Of a stretch of 64,000 nucleotides of DNA, positions 37,901 through 46,225 are shown piece by piece. The number at the start of each line of letters is the position of its first letter. Within the stretch, counting starts at the first letter, position 1. The notes under the pieces are model-generated. The model saw nothing but the letters and a program-made list of their open reading frames with translations. It ran no database searches and was not told where the DNA came from. Source of the stretch: Svornostia abyssi (GTDB taxonomy: Bacteria; Actinomycetota; Thermoleophilia; Solirubrobacterales; Solirubrobacteraceae). The DNA lies in the NCBI GenBank assembly GCA_024666565.1, contig CP088295.1:1302001-1366000 (forward strand), given 5' to 3'. The translations under genes and the position numbers were made by a program.

Positions 37901-38085
37901 CCCGGACGCTGCGCGTCCGGCTTTCAAAGGGCTCGGTCCGCGTCAGCAAGCGTCTGCGACGCCAGGGTCGGCCGAATCTCGCGTTCCGGCTGAACAGCAC
38001 CGTCCAGGAGACTCAGTCGGGCGGCGCACCGCTGGTCAGCCGCGCCGTCCTCCGTGTGCGGCCGGCTTCGGCGCGCGGGCGATGA
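34993..38085 (+). CDS. Large secreted repeat protein, function unknown
   Basis: 1030 residues with a signal peptide (Arg-rich start, then VLAAGCLATALVGSATAGA). The mature part is about four repeats of roughly 215 residues, each opening with an LPxG-like strand (LPPGQIG near 95, LPEGIEL near 315, LPAGLIG near 529, LPSTVSA near 736) and a partial fifth (LPKGLEF near 921). Within units, paired cysteines (for example C-x8-SGC, PGC-x15-C), an IGxA/VGxA strand, I-x2-LPxxxF and a closing PTGCxxxPFxPxL recur. It looks like a beta-sandwich surface or wall-associated protein with disulfides. No enzymatic motif and no sortase signal are visible. I do not recognise a named family. Confidence 0.82.
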   Translation: MHGSCRSRVGSVLAAGCLATALVGSATAGASVRVDVPAATPVTSSSACSTTSSVTAAPQAGARADFCLALRLDGGRGEVGDIAGFGDDARALTISLPPGQIGNPGAADLCSPARFRSASGCPGNAKVGEVTARADAVGVSVGERLLSGSVYLVTPSGTEAVQLGVTLGLTGTPPSASLVKILGQVRLRAVDGGLNARIDDLPRSLFGLPIEIRRLNLRLWGSPGDHPTLRSPFMTTPTTCTPAVTRISVSSYAGDVTAGETSFVPTGCGAVPFAPELIAEGERAADAPIEFTAGVRMPVDDQPLAQSHVNEARVVLPEGIELSGTSGNRLSDPGCTDEEFDARGGGPVSCPALSAIGTAQMASPLLAPLGGRLDGTIFLAQPRPGKALIRLFVLAEAGPESDALRVKLTGDIIPDPQTGRLTAILQGLPPLPFTEFRLTFRGGDAAIVSSPRACGTYEAVGGITPDSGGAVARPSAPVVFDQGCGDPAAFTPEMTLSTSPTNAASPTSLTARFVRPQGNARLAALDLNLPAGLIGRLTAAAQCPLAQATAGTCGPESLIGSVVASSGPGPKPFVIDGGQVFLTEGANGALAGISIKIAVRIGPLDLGTLIVGGAILVRPDIGLTLRVDQIPQRLPIGVATAIRDLTVTLDRPGFMLNGTSCMAATAVASIRSDLGTLASPESVYQPTGCAGLPYEPRLTTSFGGGAEQIAEGGHPSLDVTLTQSGQQGNTRKVELTLPSTVSADVTRLRNACPEERYLQDACDPKSVVGTATAATPLLAGELSGPVTFVSRRGTPLPGLAIRLSGPISVDLTAAISLTKDNRLTTVIDNIPDVPLSRFQLRLDAGPKSPLVANKDMCASGAAVNGVAEAHSGGRIVIDQQALFDGCGPTATLKVSSLTGGRPALDLRVVGGPTRVTATRLILPKGLEFQRSAVVKRRLRVSAVGLKKGSKARISVTGQSIGLVMPDGQFARTLRVRLSKGSVRVSKRLRRQGRPNLAFRLNSTVQETQSGGAPLVSRAVLRVRPASARGR

Positions 38086-38266
38086 GCCGGTCGGTCAAGG
38101 TCAGCGGTGCGAGCCGGGAGCGGTCCCCGGCCCGAGTGACCCTCGCGTCAGGCGATGGTCCTCGGCCGGGCCGCTTGGCCAGCCCGCACCGATCCGCTTC
38201 CCCCCTGCACAGCCCTCCGGCGAGGAGAGTGCACCGCTCGGTGCCGCTCTTGTAGCCTCGCGCCTC

Positions 38267-38473
38267 GTGCAGTCGCGGGTTGACACGTCCGCCGCCCAGG
38301 CTGTTGCGGCTCGGCGGCGCTTGGGGAGGATCTCGATGCGCGACGCGATCGGCACCACCTCCGTTGAGGTGACGGCGCGCTTCATCGCGGGCCCGCTCGA
38401 CCACGTACGAAGGGCCGCCGGGAAGACGGTCGACCGGCTGCAGCGGTGGTGTCAGCAGACGGCGGTCGGATGA
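38267..38473 (+). CDS. Small ORF (45-68 aa) coupled to MFS exporter, unknown
   Basis: A short frame ending exactly at the MFS start (ATGA overlap). Two starts are possible. GTG 38267 (68 residues) lies eight bases after TAGCCT, suggesting leaderless expression. ATG 38336 (45 residues) is preceded by a good ggggagg ribosome binding site. The 45-residue form (MRDAIGTTSVEVTARF...) is amphipathic and basic with one Cys. The tight stop-start coupling and Shine-Dalgarno support a real coding sequence, possibly a small regulator or leader of the exporter. No family is recognised; the rest of the 38086-38266 gap shows nothing. Confidence 0.4.
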   Translation: MQSRVDTSAAQAVAARRRLGRISMRDAIGTTSVEVTARFIAGPLDHVRRAAGKTVDRLQRWCQQTAVG

Positions 38474-39870
38474 GCGACCTGGGAGGAGACCGCCAGCACT
38501 ACGGGATCACCCTCGCGGTTCTCGCAACCGGGGCGCTGGCGTTTGCGCTGTCCCAGACGATGGTGGCGCCGGCGCTACCGGAGATCCAGCGCGAACTCGA
38601 CGCGACACCTACGACGGTCACCTGGGTGCTCACTGTCTACCTGCTGACAGCGTCGATCGCGACGCCGATCTTCGGGCGCCTGGGAGACATCCTCGGCAAG
38701 GAGCGCATCCTCGTCATCGTGCTCGGGATCTTCGCGGTCGGATCCGTCGTCGCCGGCCTGTCGCACAGCATTGGGGTTCTCGTGCTGGGCCGGGCGATTC
38801 AGGGCGCAGGCGGCGCCATCTTCCCTCTCGCGTTCGGCATCATCCGGGATGAGTTTCCTCGCGCGCGTGTCGCCACCGGCATCGGGCTCATCTCAGCCAC
38901 GTTCGGCATAGGAGGCGGCGCGGGCCTTGTGATCAGCGGCCTGGTCGTCGACAACCTCAGCTACGAGTGGCTGTTCTGGCTCGGGTTCGCCGTCGTGGTC
39001 ATCGCACTCGTCGCCACGCACTTCTTCGTTCCCGAGTCCCCGGTCAAGACGCCCGCGCGGATCGATTGGGCAGGCGCAGTCCTGCTCTCGGCGGGGCTGA
39101 CGTCCCTGCTCGTCGGCGTGAGCTACGGCAACGACTGGGGCTGGGGGTCGACGCGTGTCGTGAGCCTGTTCTGCGGTGCGGCAGTGATCCTCGCCTTCTG
39201 GGTCTGGTTCGAGAACCGTCAGGCGGAGCCCTTGGTCGACATGCGCATGATGCGTCGACGTGGCGTGTGGACCACCAACCTGACCGGCCTGCTCATTGGC
39301 TTTGGCATGTTCGGATCGTTCATCTTGATCCCGCAGTTCGTCCAGTTGCCTGAGTCCACCGGCTACGGGTTCGGCGCCTCCGTCACCGAGGCGGGCGTGT
39401 TTCTGCTCCCGTCCGCCGCCGTCATGCTCATCGCGGGGCCGCTCGCCGGCGTGCTCGCCGGTCGCTTCGGTTCGCGAATGCCGCTGCTGGCGGGCACGGT
39501 GTTCTGCGCGGCGAGCTTCTCGATCCTGGCGGCCGCGCACGATGAACGCTGGCACATCTATGCGACCGGGGTGCTGCTCGGAGTCGGTCTCGGGTTCTCG
39601 TTCGCGGCCATGGCGAACCTCATCGTGGAAGCGGTCGACGAGACGCAGACCGGCGTCGCGACCGCGATGAACACCATCATGCGGACCGTCGGCGGCGCGC
39701 TCGGCGGGCAGATCACCGCCAGCATCGTCGCCGGCCATCTCATCGCGTCGAGCGGCCTGCCGGCGGAGTCGGGGTTCACCGAGGCGTTTGTCATCTCGGC
39801 GGTCGCCGTGCTCATCGCGTTCGGGGCGGCACTCGCCATACCGCGCACCCCGGCGTCCGCGCGCTCCTGA
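38470..39870 (+). CDS. MFS drug exporter, DHA2-like
   Basis: A 466-residue major-facilitator protein with roughly 14 hydrophobic segments, hence DHA2-like. Segment 1 contains ALSQTMVAPALPEIQ, the motif-A loop is FGRLGDILGKERI, and motif C-type sequence is in GLISATFGIGGGAGLVISG. ATG 38470 overlaps the small ORF stop; a GTG at 38446 would add eight residues. Such transporters export hydrophobic drugs or lipids by proton antiport. It could export toxic substrates or intermediates of the surrounding oxidative pathways; this is inferred only from location. Confidence 0.9.
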   Translation: MSDLGGDRQHYGITLAVLATGALAFALSQTMVAPALPEIQRELDATPTTVTWVLTVYLLTASIATPIFGRLGDILGKERILVIVLGIFAVGSVVAGLSHSIGVLVLGRAIQGAGGAIFPLAFGIIRDEFPRARVATGIGLISATFGIGGGAGLVISGLVVDNLSYEWLFWLGFAVVVIALVATHFFVPESPVKTPARIDWAGAVLLSAGLTSLLVGVSYGNDWGWGSTRVVSLFCGAAVILAFWVWFENRQAEPLVDMRMMRRRGVWTTNLTGLLIGFGMFGSFILIPQFVQLPESTGYGFGASVTEAGVFLLPSAAVMLIAGPLAGVLAGRFGSRMPLLAGTVFCAASFSILAAAHDERWHIYATGVLLGVGLGFSFAAMANLIVEAVDETQTGVATAMNTIMRTVGGALGGQITASIVAGHLIASSGLPAESGFTEAFVISAVAVLIAFGAALAIPRTPASARS

Positions 39871-40536
39871 ACGACGACGGCATCACTCGGTCCCAGCCAG
39901 CCGGAATCGGGGTTGGTCGTCGAGACTCGCTGAAAGTCCCCGATCGCGGCGACGAGTTCCGACGTCTCCCTCCCCCGCGGGCGAGGTAGCTACAGGAACC
40001 ACCCTGGGTGTCGCGAAGCGCGCGACGCAGCGCGGTTGAGCGGTCGCGGGGCTGCCCGTCCGGGTCCCCCCCGCCTGTCGCGATCGGTGCTGCCCGCCCT
40101 CGGGCCCCGTCAGCCGGCAGGTCTTAACCTGTTCAGCAACGGTGCGTGGACTAGGGTGCCTGCGACGTTTCCCCATCGTCGGCAGTAGAGTCCGGCACCC
40201 CCCGCGAGTTCGCCGACTGGATGAGCTCGCCGACCGCGCCATCGGGTTTGAGCAGGACGACCGCGAGAAACGCCCGACCTTTCGGATGGGCGCTCGCCGA
40301 CGAAGGCCTCTCCCGGCTCACCGCCCGCCTCGAGAATGGCGGCCGGCTCACGCCGGCCGCCATCAACGAACTCCCTCCCCGTCCTCGTCTGCCGAGCTGC
40401 ACAGGTCTCTCCTGGGGCGTGTCGACGTGCCCGCATAGCGCTCGATGATCGGGCTACACATCACCCACCCGGGGAGGGCGCCGAGCGCTACGTCAGCCTC
40501 TCGCCAGAGAGTGCGCGGAGAGCGAGAGGCGTGTCG
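39871..40536. other. 660-bp gap without a convincing gene
   Basis: Short frames on both strands lack codon-position regularity. One visible structure is a perfect hairpin at 40336-40363 (11-bp arms atggcggccgg/ccggccgccat, six-base loop), possibly a terminator. A minus-strand stretch reading AFLAVVLLKPDGAVGE faintly resembles the end of a LivH/LivM-type ABC permease and may be decay, but this is too weak to call. Confidence 0.4.
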
Positions 40537-41269
40537 TCAGCCCTTCGAACACGTGAGTGTCCGGGACGCGGAGTACTTGGTGCCGTCCGCGTAGTCGAAC
40601 GAGCCCTCCCCGTACCACTTGCCTCCGTCGCAGCGATCCACTTCGATGATTCCGCGGGACACACCCTTGACCTTGCGTGTCTTCTTGATCGAGATGGAGA
40701 AGAGCGTCACGGCGACGGGGACGCCCGGAGCCGGTTCCTGCAGGTTCTCAGGGATCGGGATGTCGGTCCGCAGCCCGAACTTGCCCGACAACTTCGAGAT
40801 CTTGACAGCGATGTTCGACTGGATCCTCAGCGGACTGGTGCCCTCCACGAACATGCTGAGGCTCGACGGCCCCCCCGTTTGCGATCGAGATCTTGAGGTC
40901 GTTCTGGGTGATGGGACCCGGGGCGAGACCGGCGGCCTTGCCAGACCCGATGATCGATCCGGCCGGGCAGTCCGCGGTCGACTTGGCCTGGCTAATGGAC
41001 GTGGGACTGCAGGTCGGGAACAGGCCGCCGTTCCACCGCGAGCCGCGGGGGAAGAGGATTCGTACGAACTTCGTCGAGGGAGGCTGGGCTCCGGTGGTGT
41101 CCCGCGTGCCGGTGCTGATCTTGAGGTTGACACTGCGCTTGACCTTGGCGGTGCTGGCCTTGCTGGGCGTTGCGCTGATCGTGAAATCCTGAATAACCTC
41201 GGCGTTAGCGGTAGCCGGGAGAGCCATCCCCGTCGCGGCCAACAGCACCGCTGTGGTACGTCGTGTCAC
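40537..41269 (-). pseudogene. Secreted protein of unknown function, frameshifted in a G7 run
   Basis: The GTG start at 41269 follows ggaggaga. The first 23 residues (TRRTTAVLLAATGMALPATANA) are a signal peptide. The frame continues as a beta-rich secreted domain (DFTISATPSKAST, CSPTSISQAKSTADC, GSIIGSGKA) to ISIANGG, where a seven-base run (40870-40876) shifts it. Removing one base restores GPSSLSMFVEGTSPLR through to SASRTLTCSKG, about 243 residues in all. Cys-pair spacing and the IGSGKA strand recall units of the 1030-residue protein, so the two may be distant relatives. Consensus error is likely. Confidence 0.7.
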
Positions 41270-42239
41270 TTGTCTCCTCCGTGTGTTGGTTGAAGCGTGG
41301 TATCCAACTCCCCGAGCATAACGGTCGCTAACCGTGGCTGCGACAGTGCGTTTGCCGATGCGGCAGGCGCATTGCGGCGTGGGGCGCAGGTCCGAACCTG
41401 CGCCCCACGCCCGGCGCAGCCCGAGGGGAGAGGGTGGGGGCTGCGCGACGCGTCCCCTCCGAAGAACGATCGGAGATCGCTAGCCGTTCGTTAGCGAGAT
41501 GTGCGACGCGGTCCGGATACAATCATGGGCAGCGAGCGAACGCAAACCTGTGCCCAGCGCACCAACCCGGGTGCCATTCGCGCAACGGCCAGCAAAGCGG
41601 GCAATATGGCGCTCTCCCGGCTCGGATCACCAAGCTCTCGGAGAACGAACGTTCCTCACGTGATGGTAGAGTACGCGGAGGGGTTCCCGCGCCGCTGATG
41701 CCAATCCCAACTGTTGGCGACCAGCCGGTCGGTGCGGGAGGGCGCGTTCACCTACGCAGGCGCGTCTACCCCGGGGCGATGGGGCCGGGCCATCTCGAGG
41801 CCCGGCTCCACTCCCCGAACCCTGGTGTCAAGGCCGCTCGAAAGTGAACCGACGGTCACTTTCCCGACGGCCTGGAATGATCACCAGACCCCAGCAATCC
41901 CACCGGCCTGAATGTCAACGCGCAGATGTAGGCGACGTTGCGCCAGGGGTCGCCGTTGCCTCCGCGGCGAGCGTGATGCCGTGCGGCCGAGGCGTGCGCG
42001 GAACCGGCGGCTCGTGAATGCGGAGTCGTTGTCCGGGGATGAGACTGCCGGTGGAGCCGTCCGGCGTCCTGGGGAGCAATCGGTTTCCCGGGGGCGTGGG
42101 CGTGTTCTGTGAAGCGCTTGTAGCGCCGCTGGTAACCGATGTGTCCGGCCCCCCCGTTGTTCGGTCCATTCCGAGAGAGTCCCGCCGGCCAAGGGAAAGT
42201 CCGGGCCAGAAAGCAATCGGCGGCCGAGCGGGGTCGACG
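41270..42239. other. Non-coding junk with IS debris
   Basis: Nearly 1 kb with no convincing gene on either strand. It contains a strong hairpin (next entry), a short plus-strand frame at 41501-41698 without family resemblance, and at 41826-41841 a 16-mer whose complement lies at 9899-9914 beside the IS110 relic. Composition and broken frames suggest scrambled insertion-sequence flanks leading into the IS3 relic. Confidence 0.5.
41376..41411. terminator. Strong GC-rich hairpin (16-bp stem, 4-base loop)
   Basis: The arms ggcgtggggcgcaggt and acctgcgccccacgcc are perfectly complementary around ccga. There is no T-tract. It lies about 110 bp upstream of the minus-strand secreted gene start, so it is not that gene's terminator and may be a relic from a lost neighbour. 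Confidence 0.35.
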
Positions 42240-42742
42240 TGGAATCTGCAGGCCACGAAGCCGAACGAGATCTGGTCCTACGACTTCGTCGCCGCCCGCA
42301 CCGACGACGGACTGCCCCTGCGGATCCTCAACGTCGTCGACGAGTTCACCCGCCGCTGCCTGGGCTGCCGCGTCGACCGCAGCATCGGCTCAGGCCAGGT
42401 CGCCGAGGTCCTCGCCGAGCTGTTCGCGCGTCACGGCCGGCCCCGGTTGGTCCGGTCGGACAACGGCCGGGAGTTCATCGCCGCCAGCCTGAAAGGCTGG
42501 CTCGACGTCCAGGGCGTCGGGCAGGTGTTCATCGAGAAGGGCAGCCCGCAGCAGAACGCGTACGTCGAGCGGTTCAACGGCTCGATGCGCGACGAGAAAC
42601 TCAACGGCGAACTCTTCCGAAGCGTCCTTGAGGCCCGCGTCGTGCTCGCCGAACGGGTCGACACCTGCGGCGCCCGCACCGCGGCCTGGCGATGAAGACC
42701 CCGCAGCAGTTCTATGAGAGTGTCCGCGAGGGCAGCAAGTGA
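42240..42742 (+). pseudogene. IS3-family transposase (OrfB) relic
   Basis: The rve integrase core of an IS3-family OrfB. PNEIWSYDFVAARTDDG carries the first Asp, LVRSDNGREFI the second Asp, and QNAYVERFNGSMRDEKLNGE the Glu of the DDE triad. The 5' part is missing; similarity begins abruptly at ATKPNEIW with no OrfA. At the 3' end a frameshift near 42660 separates it from RRPHRGLAMKTPQQFYES, the normal C-terminus, which ends at a TGA at 42742. It is truncated and frameshifted, so not functional. It abuts the TIR pseudogene. Confidence 0.75.
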
Positions 42743-42905
42743 GAGGGACTACCCGCACCGGCGCTGGACCAGTTCAAAAGGCGTCCGCGAGGACTCTGCG
42801 AACACCGGTACAGGACCCTTCTCCCAACCAGAAGACGACAGAGCACCTGGACCAAACCCAGGGGGCCGGTCACAGGCTTTTCCGCGCGCCCTCGGCTTCG
42901 AGAAC

Positions 42906-43412
42906 GTGGAACTGGAACATGCCTACGACTTCGCGCTCCCCTTCGCAGGCGAAGATCGCCCGCTCGCGGACGCGCTATACGAACTCCTGGACGCGGACGA
43001 CTACGTCGTCTTCTACGACTGCAACGAGCAGGCCCGAATAGTCGGAGAAGACGTCGAAGCGTTCCTCGCGCCGATCTACCGATCCGATAGCCGCTTCGTC
43101 ATTGCGGTTCTCGGGCGCACGTACGGCGAGAGACGTTGGACGATCTTCGAGAGCGAGCAGTTCAAGGAGCGCTTCGACGAGGGGCATGTGATCCCGATCT
43201 GGGATAAGAACGCGGTGCCCTGACGGTTCGACGAAACCCGGAACATCGGTTACCTGACGTTCGACGCGAACGCTGATCCGCACGACGAGGCGGCGCGACT
43301 CGTTCAGATCATCAAGGAGAAGCACACGCAGGTCTTGCAGGAGACGACCGGCTCACCGCAGATCCAGCTCGATATCGACGCGGCGGGTCTGGGCGACGAT
43401 CCGCCGCCCTAG
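42906..43412 (+). pseudogene. TIR-domain protein with premature TGA
   Basis: A TIR-like domain of the bacterial TIR_2 type. AYDFALPFAGEDRPLADALYE is the first strand/helix. VVFYDCNEQARIVGEDVEAF holds the Glu expected for NAD+ cleavage. FVIAVLGRTYGERRWTIFESE is the third element. An in-frame TGA (43221-43223) interrupts ...IPIWDKNAVP; the same frame continues with RFDETRNIGYLTFDANAD, the normal end of the fold, to a TAG at 43412. The N-terminus is uncertain (GTG 42906 chosen) and may have been removed by the IS3 element. Such domains act in anti-phage defence. A CGA-to-TGA change would explain the stop. Confidence 0.7.
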
Positions 43413-43455
43413 TCCCCCGCGCCCAGCTTGACCTGAGCCGCAGGTCGCGTGACCC

Positions 43456-43481
43456 CGAGCGGGGTCCGAAGACCCCGCTCG
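43456..43481. terminator. GC-rich hairpin after the TIR pseudogene
   Basis: An 11-bp perfect stem (cgagcggggtc/gaccccgctcg) with loop cgaa lies 44 bp after the TIR frame ends and before the convergent nuclease pseudogene. It is a probable terminator, though without a clear T-tract. Confidence 0.45.
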
Positions 43482-43671
43482 CTGCTGCTTACGCCTGCCG
43501 GGAGAAGCGGCGCGAGCACTTGGGTCACTTCTCCTTCCCATGCAAGGCGCGTTTGTCGTGCCGGGCTGGCGCTCCTCGTCCGTTGCGGTAGCGGGGACGA
43601 CAGCGCGGGCGCTATCGCTCGTGCCTCGTTTCGGCAGCGCGCCGCACGTCTGGCACGCGAGTCGTCGAGGC

Positions 43672-44634
43672 TCAGTCGTATCGCGGGCTCGGATAGCGCA
43701 ACGCGTCGAGCAGCGCGCTGCCGGTCTCGCGGGCGTTGGCGCAGTTGAGCTCCAGCGCTTGGTCCGGGTTCTCGTGGCGGTACAGCAAGATCCGCGGCCC
43801 ATTGGTCACCGCCACGTCTACGGGGTGGCCGATGTCGGCCGCGTAGCCGTTGACCTAATCGCGCGCCCAGCGCAAACCGTCGTTGAGCCCCTTGCCCTCG
43901 ATGATCACTCGGCACGTCTCCGGGGAGCGGTAGGGCTCCGAGAAGAGAGCGATGTCTGTGTATTTCCAGTTGAGAGCGATCTGATCCCGGGGCCAGCCGA
44001 GTGGGAGCAACAAGCGGACCGTGACCAGGGCCAGCCCCTCCGCCTCGTTCGGCATAGTTCCGTGGCGCCCCGCCCACGCGCTCGTCGCCCACTCCTCGCC
44101 CCATCGCGGAGCAGCGGCCAATATCTCGGGGAGCGTGTCGAGGTCCAACGGTGGGCCGAGGCCGGGAAGCGGCGGTAGGCTGCTCTCGTCGGGCGGGCAG
44201 AGATCGAGTCCGGCGACGCGTTCCGCGACCCAGGCGCGCGCCTTCTGGCACGGCAAAAACGCGACTGCGCGAGCATCGGGTGCTCAAACGAGGCCCCCCT
44301 TCTTGACGATCCACCGTGTGCGGCGGATGTGGCTCAGATCCCACCCCTCTGTATCGATGTCTGCGTCGAAGTCATAGGCACCAAGCACACCGATCCCGAG
44401 GATGGTTCTCAGTCCGCGCTTAGCGATCACCAGATCGCCGCGCCGCGCATCCTCGGCGAAGGCGTGCACGCTGCTCTGATATTCGTGGCCACCCGAGCCC
44501 GGCCAGCGTCCACCCGAGCTTGGGCCGATCGCCGCGACGCCGTTATCGAACAGCCACTGCGCATACGTGCGGGAGCTGTCGCCGGTGCCGAGCTGCCAGA
44601 CAGTCGGCAAGTCCATCTCGCGACGATCGTACAC
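43672..44634 (-). pseudogene. Restriction-like nuclease (PUA-like domain + HsdR-N-like nuclease), two premature stops
   Basis: One minus-strand frame of 321 codons holds two domains. First is a PUA/EVE-like module (VWQLGTGDSSRTYAQWLFDN, DLVIAKRGLRTILGIGVLG, WDLSHIRRTRWIV). After a linker comes a nuclease-like module (LLLPLGWPRDQIALNWKYTDIA, CRVIIEGKGLNDGLRWARD, VNGYAADIG, VDVAVTNGPRILLYRHE). The EGK is the likely PD-(D/E)xK catalytic pair and the order resembles HsdR N-terminal domains. Two in-frame stops break it: TGA after KKGGLV (44284-44286) and TAG after WARD (43855-43857). Both fit C-to-T changes of CGA and CAG. It is a decayed restriction or DNA-sensing enzyme next to the TIR pseudogene. 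Confidence 0.65.
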
Positions 44635-44710
44635 CGAGATACTCCGGCCCCCGGGGACTCGGCCAAGGGCGCGGAACGACCCGCAATCCTCCTCCGTCGA
44701 GGAGCGATCG

Positions 44711-46078
44711 TCAGGGCGTCGCGATCGGCTCGTGAGTGACGGACGCGGGGCTGTTCAGCGCCTGCGTGAAGCGGTCCGCCATCTCGCTGGCGGAGCGCGC
44801 ATGGAGGTATCGCTCCGTTGTGGCAAGCCGTGAGTGCCCCATTGCTGACTTCACGGACGCGAGGTCGATCCCGCCCGCGACGAGCAGCGAGCCGTAGGTA
44901 TGCCGCAGATCGTGGAAGCGCATCGGACGTAGACCGGCGGCGTCTCGGGCCCGGCTGACGCGACGGCGGAGAGCGGAGCCATCGAGTCGACGTCCGAGGC
45001 GATTGATGAAGACGTAGTCGTCGGGTTCGGTGAAGCCGTCACGCTTGGAGAGTCGATCAAGCGCGCCCGCAGCCTGATCGGCGAGCGGGACCTCGCGAGC
45101 GCGCCTCGACTTCGTCGAAGGCGTGTCAATGCTCGCGCTCACCGCACGACGCACGACGACCTTGCGGCGGACGAAGTCGACATCGCGCCAGCGCAGCGCG
45201 ACGAGTTCGCCGCGGCGCAAGCCGGCGTACGCGGCGACGCGCACGAGTTCGCCGTCCTGGCGGTCTTCGATTTGGCGCGCGCGGTGTTCGTCTTCGCTGA
45301 CCGCAGGCGCGTCGGGGTCGCGGTGCCGGCCGCCCTCGAGGCGCGCGCGCGAGCGCTTCGACCTCCTCAACTGAGTAGAAGTCCAGTCGAGCGGCTCGAG
45401 CTCCGCGCGACGATCCGAGTCTCGTGCCGGGTTGCGAGGCAGTCCGAAGGTGGCCTCCTGGCCGCCAAACCCGAAGATCGCCGAGATGAGCTGACGGTGC
45501 TTGTTGACGGTCCGCGGCGACACCTTGGTCTTGGCGACCGCGGCGAGGAGGTCATTGATCTCACGGGTCGTGATCTCCGCCGCAGGCCGATCGCCCAGCG
45601 TCGCCATGATCGTTCCCGGGCAGCTGCCGTTCCCGCGGCGGTGCGGGGTGCCGGGCTCGGCAAGGAGGTAGCGATGGTCACGCAACGTCGACGGCTTGGC
45701 GTCACGAACATTCTCAAGCCAGACGAGGTAGGCGGCCGCGACCTGGCGGAACGTCGGGAGCACGTTCGCCTCGCGCTCCGCAGCCGCCGCATGCTCGGCC
45801 AATGTGTGCTCGACCTCTCGAACGACGCGGTCCTTCGCGACGATGGCGGCGTGCTCGGTCAGGTGGCGGGGCTTGGGGCGCCCGCGACGGCGGCGATAGC
45901 CGCCGTCCTCGTCCGGCTCGACCCAGGCAGGACCCAGCCGGCGCTTCATCAACTGGAGCGCGCCGTCCGCGTTGCGGTGTCGCCAGCCTGCCTCGTAGAC
46001 GAGCGTGCCGTTGCGAGCGACGGCGACGAACAGCCACGAAGGCGGGATGTCTACGTCGGGATCGAGGCGGGCTGCCAT
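44711..46078 (-). CDS. Tyrosine recombinase/integrase
   Basis: A 455-residue phage-type integrase. The catalytic set is complete: Arg in AYAGLRRGELVALRW, HDLRHTYGS giving HxxR, and MGHSRLATTERYLH giving His and the nucleophilic Tyr. The N-terminal part has an AP2-like arm-binding region and a core-binding SAM-like domain (FRQVAAAYLVWLENV). The ATG at 46078 (MAARLDPD) is preferred over the upstream frame. About 13 codons between plus positions about 45341 and 45381 appear out of frame: the alternative frame reads FYSVEEVEALARA, the usual entry to the catalytic domain, so a -1/+1 pair may be present. It lies about 150 bp from a tRNA-Asp fragment and should recognise that site. Confidence 0.88.
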   Translation of the reverse strand: MAARLDPDVDIPPSWLFVAVARNGTLVYEAGWRHRNADGALQLMKRRLGPAWVEPDEDGGYRRRRGRPKPRHLTEHAAIVAKDRVVREVEHTLAEHAAAAEREANVLPTFRQVAAAYLVWLENVRDAKPSTLRDHRYLLAEPGTPHRRGNGSCPGTIMATLGDRPAAEITTREINDLLAAVAKTKVSPRTVNKHRQLISAIFGFGGQEATFGLPRNPARDSDRRAELEPLDWTSTQLRRSKRSRARLEGGRHRDPDAPAVSEDEHRARQIEDRQDGELVRVAAYAGLRRGELVALRWRDVDFVRRKVVVRRAVSASIDTPSTKSRRAREVPLADQAAGALDRLSKRDGFTEPDDYVFINRLGRRLDGSALRRRVSRARDAAGLRPMRFHDLRHTYGSLLVAGGIDLASVKSAMGHSRLATTERYLHARSASEMADRFTQALNSPASVTHEPIATP

Positions 46079-46097
46079 GGTTCGAAGATACCGAAGC

Positions 46098-46144
46098 GGA
46101 GTAACGCTGGGGTAGCCCAATGCGGAGTAGCGGTTGGAGTAGCG
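46098..46144. repeat. Three GGAGTARCG repeats between integrase and att site
   Basis: GGAGTAACG (46098-46106), GGAGTAGCG (46124-46132) and GGAGTAGCG (46136-46144) lie just upstream of the integrase gene and next to the tRNA fragment. The spacing and place fit arm-type integrase binding sites. Confidence 0.5.
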
Positions 46145-46225
46145 CGCGAGCCCCGTAGTGCCGGATTTACGGGCAGCTCTCGCGTCAGCAAGCCCGGAAC
46201 TACGCGGCTCGGACAGCTGTCCTCA

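Noticed and set aside
40151..40402. Minus-strand frame resembling the end of a LivH/LivM permease
   Set aside because: Only one short hydrophobic phrase fits, and the rest is not family-like. It is left as unassigned gap.
43221..43223. TGA in the TIR gene as recoded selenocysteine or tryptophan
   Set aside because: No SECIS-like hairpin is evident, other genes end normally at TGA, and the neighbouring nuclease gene has similar stops. Simple decay is more likely.
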